The notes under the pieces: model-generated
The model's database searches: none
What the model saw: only the letters and a program-made list of their open reading frames with translations
Told to the model about the DNA's origin: nothing
Translations under genes and position numbers: made by a program
In this document: positions 35,991 to 47,895 of the stretch, one piece after another
Layout: each line of letters begins with the position of its first letter
Numbering within the stretch: position 1 is the stretch's first letter
DNA from: Larus michahellis
Lineage: Eukaryota > Chordata > Aves > Charadriiformes > Laridae
Assembly: GCF_964199755.1 (NCBI RefSeq)
Contig: NC_133896.1
Location: 82,551,815 to 82,615,814, forward strand
Direction: 5' to 3'
Length of the DNA: 64,000 bases

Positions 35991-37515
35991 GTTCTTCTTC
36001 AAGTGATGGTTTTGCTGTTCCCACTGGTTTCTAGGCTGAGCGCGCTCCCATGCCCTACCTTGTTCCCCACCTTTGACTGGTTTTCCCTGAAGAAGCCAAG
36101 AGGCTTCTGGACGTATCTAAACTTCCCAGTGATTTCCCCTGCTTTCCCTTTAATTTCCAGTCCCACAGTTTATGGTTCTTACCTACTTCTGTGGCCTAGT
36201 CTGGCCTTTTGCAATCGCTGCTTTCAGCCTGTCCTCCACTAATTCGCTTTGTGTGCCTCAGGGCGGTGCTTTTGACACTTCTGAGGTTGAGTCTGACGTT
36301 TGCCTTTCATGTGCTCTCTGCGTGGTGATGCAGAGAGGTGAGTGAGCATTCAGAGCAGGCAAGGCCAACTCCTTGCTCAGCACAAGCATTTGCTTTCTTG
36401 CTGTTGATGCTACATCTGTCCTCGCTTCTGGAGCACTGAAAAGGAATTTGTTAAGTTGCTGTGTGGCGATGGTACACGTAATGGGTTAGTCAGCGCTAGC
36501 GGAGAGGCTTCAGCAAGCTGTTAAGCGTTAACACGTTCTGATTGAGCCTGTGCTCATTTCTACGCTGCAGTTCCTATGTGAATGAGTTATAAGGAAGAAT
36601 CATCAGAAAATTTTTATGTTAAAATTCAACATACAGTTCCCAATCTTCGTCCTCGGGAAAGGGTGCGCCTTTTGGCAGAAGCTTCCAAAAATTTGGAGCG
36701 AGGAAGATGCGTGCCCTGGAAAACGTCACCCAGGATTGATGACTGCAACTGAAAACAGCTTGTTGTAATGAAGAGAACGAGCTTTAATAAGATGTACTAC
36801 AGATTTGCTTGTAGTTACCTGGATTTGCCAGTCAGTTGTGGCCTGCAGTATCTTATCTAAGGAACATGTTTTGCATGGTCTGCATGTGTGCAAACACACC
36901 CTACGGTTATTCCACAGGCAGACTGAACCCCAAGTTTGCTCAAAAGCAGAGATAGCAGCCATGATTATTTGATCTCACTAGGCAATCCCTTCTGCAACAA
37001 TAACTGCTCAGCCCTCGTGTAAAGAGGGCATGTTTACCTGTAGGGCACAACTATATTGGTCACATTCCTTCACTCCAGAAAACAGGTGTTTCTTAGGGAG
37101 CAAACTGACGGGTGGTTCCTGGTTATCCACACTTGAGAATTTGAGTGGAGCCAGCTCTGGGCAGAGGTGCTGAGTGCTAGGTATTTTGCTTAGGCTGTAG
37201 ACAAGGAGAAAGAGGATTATAAAAGCCCAGTAAAGAAATTCTGTAGTAAAGTGCTCCCTTTTTATTATCTGATGTGATTCCCTGACTTCAAAACATCTTT
37301 TGTTCTTGCTGATTGATTCAGTGTCCCAACCCATTATTTGTCTGCAGCTGATCTCATTTTGCTTTGAGGCAGACAAGTGCTTTGCCTTCAAATTTGTCTG
37401 TCTTCCAAATCTATTGTCTGCAATATCTGATTATGCCTTTGTAGTCCCTAAATCCTAACAAAAATTAAACTGTAAAATTATCAATAGTTAGTTTCAGGCA
37501 AAGTCTTGAATTAAA
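35991..37515 (+). other. Intergenic, nothing recognised
   Basis: No coding family, splice-bounded exon or named repeat was seen. The open frames on both strands (for example 37391-37008 minus, 127 codons) have no recognisable motifs. Confidence 0.45.
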
Positions 37516-37696
37516 AGCATTGGAACAGGCTGCCCAGGGAAGTAGTAGAGTCACCATCCTCAGAGGTATTTAAAAGATACGTAGATGTAGTGCTGAGGGA
37601 CATGGTTTTGTGGTAACTTGGCAGTGTTAAGTTAACGGTTGGACTTGATGATCTTAAAGGTCTCTTCCAACCAAACCGATTCTATGATTCTGTGAT
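37516..37696 (+). mobile_element. CR1 LINE 3' end, sense, short
   Basis: Begins in the HWNRLP.EV block (attggaacaggctgcccag), continues through the last ORF2 codons and a short UTR (gttggacttgatgatctta), and ends in two degenerate octamers (attctatgattctgtgat). It is about 180 bp, severely 5'-truncated. Confidence 0.93.
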
Positions 37697-40600
37697 CAGG
37701 TGGAAGCAGTTGATGAGTGAAGAGAAGGTCTTGTATAGCTTTTTGCAAGCTTTATTTTTTTTTTTCTTTTAAAAATAAGTTTTGCCTTCCTGCACATTTT
37801 CAGTAAGAATGCGAATTTTATATTGCAAAAATACGTGTGCGCAAACAGCAGGCCTGTGTTTTAGTGACCTTTAGTAATCCCCACACCAGAATGCACAGAC
37901 CTCTAAGGGCCAGCAGGGAGAGCCTGAAATGCGCTTGTCTTGAGCATGGAGAAGGGATTCTTCCATTGTGGGGTGCTGGTTTAAAAATGGAATTTCCAAG
38001 CTCCACTTGGGTACCAGATTGATTTCACGTGACAGTAAATCCTACGTACTGAATAATTAGATTATAAACTTTGTGGCCCTTCAGCACAGAGTGGAACACA
38101 TGCAAACTTGTCCTGCAGGTTCAAGGTCTTTTTCTTCTCTTCTTGATAGAGGAAACTTTTCTAGCAGGGTTCATACTTTATCAGGCACCATCTGCAGTCC
38201 CATGGGTCAGGGAAACACCTAGGTTTGTTCAACAGAATTGCAACTCCCACTTTATCTGGATCACGTGCATAATTACAAGTGATTTGGCAGTGCCCCGTGC
38301 TGCTACTAATATTGATGGAACTATGGTTTTAGCTAAACTTTTACCTATAGCAAAGCTAAACATCCTCTCAACGGGGGAAACCTTGAATTTCTAGATCAAA
38401 GAGGAGAGGAAGGAGAAACTTCTGGGCATCCTGTGGAGGAAGGAGGGCGCGAAACGTGCTAAGCTGGATGCTGGGCCCTCACAAGAATTGCTGCTGTCCT
38501 TTAGAACTGTGCTAAAAGCAGCAGTATTGTGTACATTATGAACGACACCTACTTAACTCCGGCTGGCCGCTCACCTCTTGCTGTCATCTGACTGGAGCCT
38601 GTCACCTTGCCACTGCCGAGTCCTCCAGCTTCATGAACTCCATGATATGGGCTGTCATCTGGTTTTCCCCTGAGAATCTCAGTTTTTACTGGAAAAGAAA
38701 TACATTTCCGGCCCTTGTGGCTTTAGAGGAAAATCTGAAATACGTGAACTTTACATACTGTGAAAGGGAGCTAAGCATTTATTATTTTTAAGCCTACATT
38801 TTAGCATATCTCAGGAATTTTGAGGCTGTTTGGGAGGTTTTTTAACACGTTGAGGTGATGGTGAAGCATCTTTGAAACTCCTGACGTAGCACAGGGCCAG
38901 AAGTCAGGGGGCCAGAATGTGTATCAGGGCCAGAAGTCAGGGGGCTGCATTGAGTCCGTTTTATGTCTGCGATGGCTCTGTGCGCTCGCAGAGATCTGTA
39001 GCTGATGTGGACACAACGCAGCAGGGCAACCACTTTTTCCATGGTCTTGGCAACCCGTACAGGAAAATGGCCCTTTATTGCCCAGAGGGGTAAGGTTGGC
39101 AGAGCTGACCTCTTGTACTATAGAGCTCTTCAGCAGCAGGTGTTGCCTGCGAATCGCAGGTAGGCAAGTCTTGCTTCTTCACCTGGGATAAGATCTGCAG
39201 GCTGGACAGCACGTTATCTCATAAATTAGTAAGCTGAAGTATTTTTCTGTATAGGCTTGTCCACAAGAAAAAGGACAAGCAGATGATGGCAGGGCGGCGC
39301 ATGTTTTCAAACACCCAGGGAAGAGAAATAATTCTTTCAGAATGACGGTATTCACGTGATCATGTGTTACTTCCTTCAAATGATTGTGCCCATACAACAG
39401 CCGGTGGGGGCTTCAAAGCGTCTGTCAGCCTTGCAGTGGGGCTCTGAGCTCTCCTGAACACTTCCCATGGTGCTTGGGATACCTCCCAGAAATCACCCTC
39501 TGTATACCTAAGGGCAGGGAAAAGCAGAATATGCTGGTATGGGCTGATCAAAACATAGAAATAGCATTTATTTCTGAAAATTGTGTTCCTCAGTTCATTA
39601 GCTGTGGGTAAAGTGTGTTGAAAGAGGACCTTCCTGGTTATTAACTCCAACATCTCGATTTCCAAACGTTTGTGACTGGAAAGCTGCAAAACTGGCAGTA
39701 CACAGTTACATTTGCTGTGGAAGCATGCAAGAAAACTTAAACAAACAAAAAGCAAAGCAAAAAATCAAAGGAAATAATAGATCTAGACGCAAGGGTACAT
39801 TCAGCTTGGAGAGCAAGGGGCTCAAACGACATTAGTTGGAATCCTGGAGCTTCCAGGCTCCTGTAACACCTACCAACATGCAGATGAATGGGAATTAACC
39901 CGCATGCACCAATCAAACAGCATTTGGCTTTTACTCTCTTAATCTCAGCAAGCAGTAGGTCCTCCAAAATTTAAATCTGGAGATAATCTTCAGGAAAAGG
40001 TCAGTCACTCAGAGCAGGGGAGAATTGTTTCCATTGTTCTGTCTCAACTCTGCTGCACATTGTTTTGCAGTCTCCCCTTTGAACTGCGTCATTCCAGTAA
40101 CTGCTTTCCTCTGGCTAAAAGCCTTGTTGGCGCAGGTGCTGAGCTACGCCCCACGCTACTCTTTTCCTCCTCTGTTATCTTGCTGTCTGGCTTGAAGTGA
40201 TTAGCATCTGGAAAGATTTCAATTTGTCTCGCATGTACCACGCAGGACATACCACTTACTAACAAAAATGCGAACGTCACCAGGATCAAACTGACACGCT
40301 TGAGAAGTTGCAGCTGTAAAAGTTCAGATCGAGTTGATTTCCTTATGGCAGTCTGATTTCCCTCAAATCAAGGTATCATCTGGGAAGGGTCCCAGGACGT
40401 TGAGCTGCGTGTGTCTTGTAAGCGTGTATTTCCTCGGCGAGGCATACACAGTACTTTTGAGCTCTCTGTTAAGTCTTGCGTAAATGAGCTAGCAAATCTG
40501 ATAGCCATGATTCTCTGCTACAGCAGGCTCACGGGGAGTAGCAGCGACAGCACAGAAGCTGTTTTAGAGAGTTCAGGCTGGTGAGTTTTAGACAGCTTGG

Positions 40601-42014
40601 TCTGCTGTGAACACCTACGCGGTAAGATTCAGGAATTTTTCCTACCTGAACTACTTTACAGCTTTGGATGGACGTTGGATGAAGGGTCTGATGACAAAAA
40701 AAAGTAGCAAAGGCTACAAATAAGTAGCAAAGGAAACATGAAAGAGGCGGGGAAGGAGGCTGTAATCAGCTTGATTTGAGTGATTATGCCTTGTCCATGA
40801 GGAGGACTGGGGGTGGGATAGGTGCCTGGTGGGTATGGGGAAGTGGTTATAATGTGATAAGGGAACCAGAAAGACCAATTATGAGGTTTTTCCCATGGAT
40901 AGTGGAGTCAAAGGGATTAAGGGGGGCAGAGGCTGGACTTTTTTGTGATTTAGTATGACTTTTGGAGGGGTTGTGGCGGGAGTTTTGAAAAGCCAGTAGC
41001 AGTGTTGCGCTGAGAAACCTTTCGATGAAACTAGTTGGGTAGACACAATTTTCCCCCTCAGTTTCACGCTTTCTTTCCTGTTCGTTGTAAGGTAGAAATA
41101 GAGGAGAGAGATAGTGGTCGCCTCCTTCTCTCGCTCTGCTTAGCCACTGATTTTTGCCTTCAGGGGTCACCGAAGGCCAAGGACTGTAGGGCATGTAGAC
41201 AGATGCCTGTTGGGGCTGCTTGTTTTCCTCTCGCCTGGCTCCCCATTGCCTCTGTCTCTTTCCAGCCCTCGCAGTTTGGAGGCACGGTGGTTGATGAAGG
41301 ATGAAGGCAGGCAGAAAGGATGACCCAGGTGCGGTACCTCTACGGAGACTTTGTTTCCGCAGCATTGTTACTGGATGACAGAGAAACAACCCCAATGTCC
41401 CAGGGAGCAGGTAAGGGCCTCTTCTGATTGAAATTCAGAGGTAAGAGCAGGACCCTTTGAGAGATGGGGTACTTTTAGTGCTTGTTCCTCTTACTGTGTG
41501 CTGGGCGTACCTCTGTAGGGCAGGTCCCCAAGCACCTGTTGCCTCAGTTTCCTGGGCCACTTTCTCCGTATTCCTAGATCCTAATGCTGGAGTCCACAAA
41601 CCTCGCTGAGTCCCTTTGGCACTGAGAATTAATGAGGCAGGTCCAAGGCCTGGGTGGGAAGCCAGCCTGTGGCATGAGGTCAATAGGGCCTGGGCAGGCT
41701 TGTGAGAGCCAGAGACCGGCCCTTCTGCGGCATCACTGGGGCAGGGGCTGATGGACCTGGGGGGGCTGAGATGGGGTCCTGGGCTGTGGGCAGGTGGGGA
41801 AGGCCCTAGGGGGACTGGGTAGGGACAGTCAGAGCTGCAGGTGTCCTCTAGGCCCTGACAGACTGCTGCAGTCACGTTGGTGCCAGGCCACCACTTAGTG
41901 AAGAACTTGGTTGACTTCTGAATTTCCTTTTCCTTTTTTAAACACAGATGCTTCTCTTTTTAAAGCATTAATGCTACTAAACCGCTCTGTTCCAGTTTTC
42001 ACTTATCTTGCCAG
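37697..42014 (+). other. Intergenic, no supported gene
   Basis: Contains a poly-T at about 37757-37768 and the short direct repeat listed separately. From about 41200 to 41900 the sequence becomes more G/C-rich, and a 146-codon minus frame (41875-41435, Pro/Ser-rich) is open. It shows no family resemblance and could be a by-product of composition. The promoter and signal-peptide exon of the decayed A2ML copy should lie here but were not identified. Confidence 0.4.
38892..38945 (+). repeat. Perfect 21 bp direct repeat
   Basis: cagggccagaagtcaggggg+c occurs at 38892-38912 and again at 38925-38945, separated by 12 bp. It is a local duplication of 33 bp period with no known function. Confidence 0.85.
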
Positions 42015-42185
42015 GACCTGTGGGGTGGTGCTGCCAGCATGACTAAACTATGGAGGAGGTCCACGTGGGTTCTCTGCCACTGTGGAGGAGCCCTACTGCT
42101 TATCCACACGGTGGAGTCTGAGGGCAAGAACTGCATGCTGCTCGGTGGCAATCAGAAGACTGTTGCAGTGCTTCACTTTCCTGGT
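42015..42185 (+). pseudogene. A2ML pseudogene, N-terminal MG1 block (exon 2-like)
   Basis: Acceptor cttgccag precedes 42015. Across two frames the remnant reads VVLPA-stop-LNY, STWVLCHCGG, TVESEGKN..LL and CFTFLV. It lines up with YLVVIPADLRYPSTQVACLH and the following part of the intact gene at 62545-62728. The open sequence runs on to a gtgagt donor at 42341, so exon 2 may have fused to following sequence. Similarity is low, and the identification rests on spacing and the ST.V.C block. Confidence 0.5.
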
Positions 42186-44169
42186 GGCTGGAGCTACTTC
42201 AGCAGTGAAAGCAGCTTTCTGTACCAGGGCATTACGATCGGGGCTTTGCTCCATGGGGAGGTTCTTGAAATGTTGCAGAGCAGCGTGCGTTCCTTGGCCA
42301 AACTGGCCGCCAGTGGAGCCTCGTCCCAGGCTCCCTGCAGGTGAGTGTAGAGATGCTTTAGTGCTAACTGAGTTCCTATATGAAAGGGACTCTTCACAAA
42401 TGTGCATGCTCTCAGGCTGCTATATCGCCTTTTGAAAACGCAGCAGTTCTGCAGTAATCTGCAATTACAAGCAGTGCCAGAAGCCTGCTTACAGTCCCGT
42501 GTAAAGCCTTGTCATCAGCATGGTTATGAGCAGAATTACCTTGGCCCTGGATTTTAGTAAAGAAATCACATTTGATTTACAGTTCATACCTCTGCTGTTA
42601 CTTCAGGCTTGTTTCTAAAACAATTGTACCAACCTACTCCACAGTTACCCTGATGCTGACTTGTTAGGTTTATAAGCACCAGCCTTAGGTGGCCTCCAAG
42701 AAACATCATCTTGGGTATCTCCACATGAAGTTCAGCAAGGACTGGTCGAGAACATTTTATTGAACTCACCACCTTTATTGCCCTGGATTCCCAACGCTGT
42801 GGTGCACTCTTGCCTGTTTTAGAAATGGTGGAAGCTCACCTGGCAGCTGCCTGTCACCTATCAGAGACCATCATCTTATACTACTTAGTTGCATCCAAGC
42901 TGCTCAAATAATCTTTGCCTGAAAGACCTCTTCCTTGTTTCATCAAATCCAGAAAATTCTGCTTTTCTATTTGTAGGTGGTATATCACTGGGGGGCACTG
43001 GGCATCTTGGGGGGGTTGGTTTTTTTTTTTGTTTGTATGTTTTCTCACACTGACTGGTGCTGCAGTAATGCCTGGCCTATTCAGAATATCTTCTCCAGTA
43101 ACAAAAACTCCAGCTACACTGAAGGCAGGGCTTAATTTTAATTACTGGAAACTGACACACCCACACTCTTTCCCATGAAGGTGGAAAAATATAATTATTG
43201 AAATAAATATTTGAGTAATGTCTTTTTGCAAGGCCCTATGCCTATTGTGCATTTTGTAAGACAAAACTGGTACTATTTGTTGAATTGTTACCACGTTTTG
43301 AAAGATAAGGTAAAGGGTTCTTCAGCTGCAAACAAATCCAGTCTCTCATCTCCTTCAGACCGTTAATAAGTTCATGTCTTAGGGACTATATGCACCTCCC
43401 TTCCTTCTTCAGCATTTCTCTTAGGCTCATATTCTCATGTTCTTTTTGTGTATTTCTTCTTAGCCTGTATCCTCAGGACTGTTATGCTCTCAGATCTGAG
43501 AATGAAAGCACGATGCCTTGGCAATGCCCTGAAAGGACAACTCCAATTTTGGAGGACAGGTTGGGTAGGGGTGGAGTGGGCTAACTCTGTTCTCGCAAGC
43601 ATTTTGTTTGCTTTTTTCCATTGCAGTGCAGTCTCAAATTGTCACTCTGAACAGCATTTTCGTTCCATCGAATGATGATGTGAGGAACGTAAAGGAGAAA
43701 ATGTGGGGAGGATAGCATGAGGAAATGTTAACAGGAGACTTAGATTGGGCTTACGTAGGGGTGCAGCTCTCTGCTCTTGATCTTGCCTTTGGGATCTACA
43801 AATCCAGCATTCCTGAGCAGTAGCAGGAATTCATAATCAAACCCAGGTAAAGCCTCAGATCCTTTCTTTAGACTTACCCCGGAGATAACCCACCTCAGAC
43901 TCCATTCTAACCTGCAGCTGGATGACTTCGAAGGACTGCCAGCCCCTGACCTTACGCTACTGTGCTCCAGCTCAGCTCCTTCCTTTTGACCCGAAGAACC
44001 ACTCCATGAAATCAAGTGAGTCCCTAGAAAATAGTTTGAGATCTGCACAAAAATCCGTGGAGTCCCTGCCAGCAAACTGAAAGAAAGCATTTTGAGCTGA
44101 CCTTCCAGATATGTATGTCTGGTATCTTCTGCAGGCTGATGGAATGTAAACAACAGTGGCAGCAAATTT

Positions 44170-44222
44170 TGGGGAAATGGTACTTAACTGGATGTTTTTA
44201 ATCCTCTCGAGGTTTGTGAAAG
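44170..44222 (+). pseudogene. A2ML pseudogene, possible exon 4 remnant
   Basis: The stretch ctggatgtttttaatcct..gtgaaag fits a decayed MDSNFVPVNDK block. It is followed exactly by a gtgagc donor at 44223. It is short and weak, supported mostly by its position between neighbouring blocks. Confidence 0.3.
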
Positions 44223-44355
44223 GTGAGCTGAATCCTCATGACTATGAGGGTTCGATGGCTACAGTGACCGGTCCCGAGTCCTTTTGCCATCCAGTGATTT
44301 TATGAAAAAAGGTTTCAAGGAGCTAATGGGAAATCTGTTTGCTTTGTTTTTTCTT

Positions 44356-44370
44356 CTAGTGGAGCTGAAG
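44356..44370 (+). pseudogene. A2ML pseudogene, possible micro-exon (VELQ) remnant
   Basis: cta gtg gag ctg aag (LVELK) sits directly before a perfect gtgagt donor at 44371. A2M-family genes have a 21 bp micro-exon here, which in A2ML1 encodes YSMVELQ. The match is only five codons, so it could be chance, but the order is right. Confidence 0.4.
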
Positions 44371-44668
44371 GTGAGTAACTATGAGATGCCTTTGTTTTCC
44401 ATTATTTCTCGTCCAAACTAAAGGATGAAGCAGAACTTTTATGTGTGTCTGCAGTGGGCAGGGGCTGACCTATCCAGGCTGGCAAGCTGTCTGTTGGACT
44501 GTAGGATTTTTTTGAATCGTGAAGTAGTAATCTACTGGAGGGTCACCCAGAGTTCCCTCTTGTCCTACGAAGGGACAAGGACATGAGAGAATGAACCAGA
44601 CTTGAAAAGTCTCCTTCATCTCACTGGAGATGCTTTTTGCCTGTTTGGAGCCTTGTCCCCGTTTCTAG

Positions 44669-44850
44669 GTGGCTAGGAAAACGCATTGCTCAGCTCTGAG
44701 GGTAACTGTCTCCTCTCAGGCACATCCTAAGATTTTCTTTGTTGAACTTGTGCATGGGCTTCTTAGGCGTTTTTTCTGCAGATCGTATCCACAGGCTGCT
44801 AAAGTTCTATCGCACAAGAATTGGCTCTGTGTAGTTGAAAAAGCAAGCTA
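44669..44850 (+). pseudogene. A2ML pseudogene, possible MG2 exon (NRIAQWL..FSVEEY)
   Basis: Preceded by tttctag. The sequence aaacgcattgctcag..ctgagggtaac fits a damaged N-R-I-A-Q-W-L-R-V-T block. The end (ggctctgtgtagttgaaaaag) fits a damaged FSVEEY. Several indels are needed. The 60-codon open frame in another phase is not meaningful. Confidence 0.4.
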
Positions 44851-45414
44851 GTCTTGTTGGATTCCAGCCATATCTATGGGTAAATCCAGAGTCTATTTCT
44901 CAGGCTGCCAGTGTGTACATAGAAATGGCTTATTTGAAGACTTCCAGTTATGGGTGCTCATGAAGTTGCTGATATCTTTGTTTTATGTGTCCCATAACCC
45001 AGCCGGCTGAATTTTCATATTGGTATGCTAGTAACTTACGTAGCTAAATGCAGAGTGTAGGACTTCTCAGATCTTGCTGGTCTGTAACAATGGCAGTATG
45101 CTGCCTCTGAAAATAGCTAATACCACAAGCTGTGGAAGAAATTGAAAAGAATACGTAAATAAATAAAGGGACATTTAGGCATTAATCCCCTCAGGAGCCA
45201 TTTCTTCCTAGTTCAAAGCAGCTGATGGTTGGTGTCAGCATGAAAAGAATTTGTACCAATGTGCTGCAGATATTTATCTGTTGCTATATATGCTGTAACG
45301 TATTATTGTATTACATTTAACATACAATTAATATTAGATGTCATGGAGGAAAGATTTAACTTATTTTGGAAGCATATAATATATGCACTTCTGTCTGGGC
45401 TAGTCACTTTGTGT

Positions 45415-45504
45415 TCCCTGTGGAACTAATGGTGAAAGATAAGCCACCACTGGATGCTGTGTGTCTGACTGGATCTGGAGGGTTAACTTCAGACCTGAGT
45501 CATC
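45415..45504 (+). pseudogene. A2ML pseudogene, possible MG4 block truncated by CR1
   Basis: The + strand reads VELMVKDKPPLDAVCLTG, similar in layout to the KIRV..DD..LKNHLVFLV block of A2ML1. The resemblance stops where the CR1 begins at about 45505. A possible continuation (NLCSIRSAVLWLSHAGATSK, 48089-48154) lies beyond the CR1 pair. Weak. Confidence 0.35.
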
Positions 45505-46840
45505 TCACAGAATCACAGAATCTTCATGGTTGGAAAGGACCTTTGAGATCATCAAGTCCAACCATACACACACACACAAAAAAAACCCAAACACCAAAAA
45601 AACCCCTACAATCTCTGCCACTAGAGCATGCCCTGAAGTGCCACATCTAGACGTTTCTTAAACACCTCTAGGGATGGTGACTCGACCACCTCCCTGGGCA
45701 GGCTGTTCCAGTGCCTGACCACTCTTTCAGTAAAGTAATTCTTCCTAATGTCTAATCTAAACCTCCCCTGCCACAACTTCAGACCATTTCCTCTGGTCCT
45801 GTCATTATTCACCTGGGAGAAGAGGCGAACACCCACCTCTCTGCAACCTCCTTTCAGGTAGTTGTAGAGGGCAATGAGGTCTCCCCTCAGCCTCCTCTTC
45901 TCCAAACTAAACATGCCCAGCTCCCTCAGCCTCTCCTCATATGACCTGGTCTCCAGACCCCTCCCCAGCCTGGTAGCTCTCCTCTGGACACGCTCCAGCA
46001 CTTCAATGCCCCTCTTGTACAGAGGGGCCCAGAACTGAACACAGTACTCGAGGTGAGGCCTCACCAGTGCCGAGTACAGAGGCACGATCACTTCCCTGCT
46101 CCTGCTGGCCACGCTGTTCCTGATTCAAGCCAGAAAGCTGTTGGCCTTCTTGGCCACCTGGGCACACTGCTGGCTCATGTTAAGCTGGCTCCACCAGCAC
46201 CCCCAGGTCCTTTTCTGCTGGGCAGCTTTCCAGCCACTCTTCCCCAAGCCTGTAGTGTTGCTTGGGGTTGTTGTGACCGCAATGCAGGACCCGGCACTTG
46301 GCCTTATTAAACCTCATACAGTTGGCCTTGGCCCATCGATCCAGCCTGTCCAGGTCCCTCTGTAGAGCCTTCCTACGCTCAAGCAGATCAATACTCCCAC
46401 CTGGTTTGGTGTCGTCTGCAAACTTACCAAGGGTGCACTCAATCCCCCCATCCAGATCATTGATAAAGATATTAAACAAAAACCGGCCCCAAAACTGAGC
46501 CCTGAGGGACACCACTGGTGACCGGCCGCCAAGAGGATTTCACCCCATTAATCACAACTCCCTGGGCATGGCCATCCAGCCAGTTTTTTACCCAGCGAAG
46601 AGTACACTTGTCTATGCCATGATTCACCAGCTTCTGCAGGAGAATGCTGTGGGGGAAGGTGTCAAAGGCCTTACCAAAGTCCAGATAGACAATGTCCACA
46701 GCCTTCCCCGCATCCAGAAGGTGGGTCACATGGTCATAGAAAGAGATCAGGTTGGTTAAGCAGGACTTCCCTTTCCTAAACCCATGCTGGCTGGCCCTGA
46801 TCCCTAGAAATGTCTGTGTGTGTCTCTCCCCACTAATTGT
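45505..46840 (-). mobile_element. CR1 LINE, 5'-truncated, antisense
   Basis: The left edge is an inverted CR1 tail (cacagaatcacagaatcttcatggttggaaagg..). Minus-strand frames give C-terminal ORF2 at 46112-45621 ([40 protein letters not shown]). The RT region is at 46729-46472 ([27 protein letters not shown]) and 46515-46180 ([11 protein letters not shown]). The reading frame is broken in at least two places. A CA microsatellite has grown inside its 3' UTR. The element sits within the decayed A2ML copy. Its 5' truncation at about 46840 abuts the next CR1, which points the other way. Confidence 0.95.
45565..45578. repeat. (CA)n microsatellite inside CR1 3' UTR
   Basis: tacacacacacacaaaa, a short CA run followed by A-rich sequence, interrupting the normally conserved CR1 tail. 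Confidence 0.8.
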
Positions 46841-46864
46841 AAAGGCAACCTAAAGGATTATCTG

Positions 46865-47895
46865 CGATGAATAGGGTTGTGATCAGCGGCACAGAGTCCA
46901 GTTGGAGGCCTGTAACCAGCGGTGTCCCTCAGGGGTCAATACTTGGACCAATTTTGTTCAATATATTCATTAATGACCTAGATGAGGGGACAGAGTGTAT
47001 CCTCAGCAAGTTTGCTGATGATACCAAGCTGGGAGGGGTGGCCGACACTCCAGAGGGCCATGCTGCCATCCAGCGTGACCTGGACAGGCTGGAGAGCTGG
47101 GCAGAGAAGAACCAAATGAGGTTCAACAAAAGCAAGTGTAGGGTCCCGCACCTGGGAAGGAAGAATGCCAAACACCAGTATAGGTTAGGGGCGGACATGC
47201 TGGGAAGCAGCTCTGAGGAGAAGGACCTGGGGGTCCTGGTAGACAGCAAATTATCCATGAGCCAGCAGTGTGCCCTTGTCGCCAAGAAGGCCAATGGCAT
47301 CCTGGGCTGCATAGGGAAGACTGTGGCCAGTAGGTCGAGGGAGGTCATTCTCCCCCTCTACTCTGCACTGGTGAGGCCACAACTGGAGTACTGTGTCCAG
47401 TTTTGGGCTCCCCAGTTCAAGAGAGACAGGGAACTACTGGAGCGAGTCCAGCGTAGGGCAACCAAGATGATTATGGGACTGGAGCACCTCCCTTATGAGG
47501 AAAGGCTGAAAGAGCTGGGACTCTTTAGCCTGGAGAAGAGAAGGTTGAGGGGGGACCTGATTAATGTTTACAAGTATCTAAAGGGTGGGTTTAAGGAGGA
47601 CGGAGCCAGGCTCTTTTCAATGGTTCCCAGCGACAGGACAAGGGGCAATGGGCACAAGCTAGAACATAGGAAGTTCCGTTCAAATACACGGAAAAACTTC
47701 TTTACAGTGAGGGTGACAGAGCACTGGAACAGGCTGCCCGGGGAGGTTGTGGAGTCCCCTTCTCTGGGGACTTTCAAGACCCGCCTGGATGCAGCCCTGA
47801 GGGATGTGCTTTAGGCAATCCTGCTTCAGCAGGGGAATTGGACTAGATGATCTCTAGAGGTCCCTTCCAACTCTGAAGATTCCGTGATTCCGTGA
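46865..47895 (+). mobile_element. CR1 LINE, 5'-truncated, sense, with an uninterrupted ORF2 C-terminal half
   Basis: From 46867 to 47814 there is one open frame of 315 codons, all of it CR1 ORF2. It contains [40 protein letters not shown] (the FADD catalytic box), [20 protein letters not shown] and [20 protein letters not shown]. It ends DAALRDVL plus stop. A short UTR follows (ggactagatgatctctagaggtcccttcc), ending in degenerate octamers (gattccgtgattccgtga) at 47895. The start ATG lies just inside the truncation point and is not the native start. It lacks the endonuclease and the first RT blocks, so it is inactive. Confidence 0.95.

Noticed and set aside
41435-41875. 146-codon Pro/Ser-rich minus-strand frame
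   Set aside because: G/C-rich composition makes long chance frames likely. There is no recognisable domain and no splice sites.
43740-44165. 141-codon minus-strand frame between pseudogene blocks
   Set aside because: It lies inside the decayed A2ML locus on the opposite strand and has no family resemblance.
46867-47814. A host gene encoding a reverse-transcriptase-like protein
   Set aside because: It is the C-terminal half of CR1 ORF2, followed by a normal CR1 3' tail. The ATG is internal.
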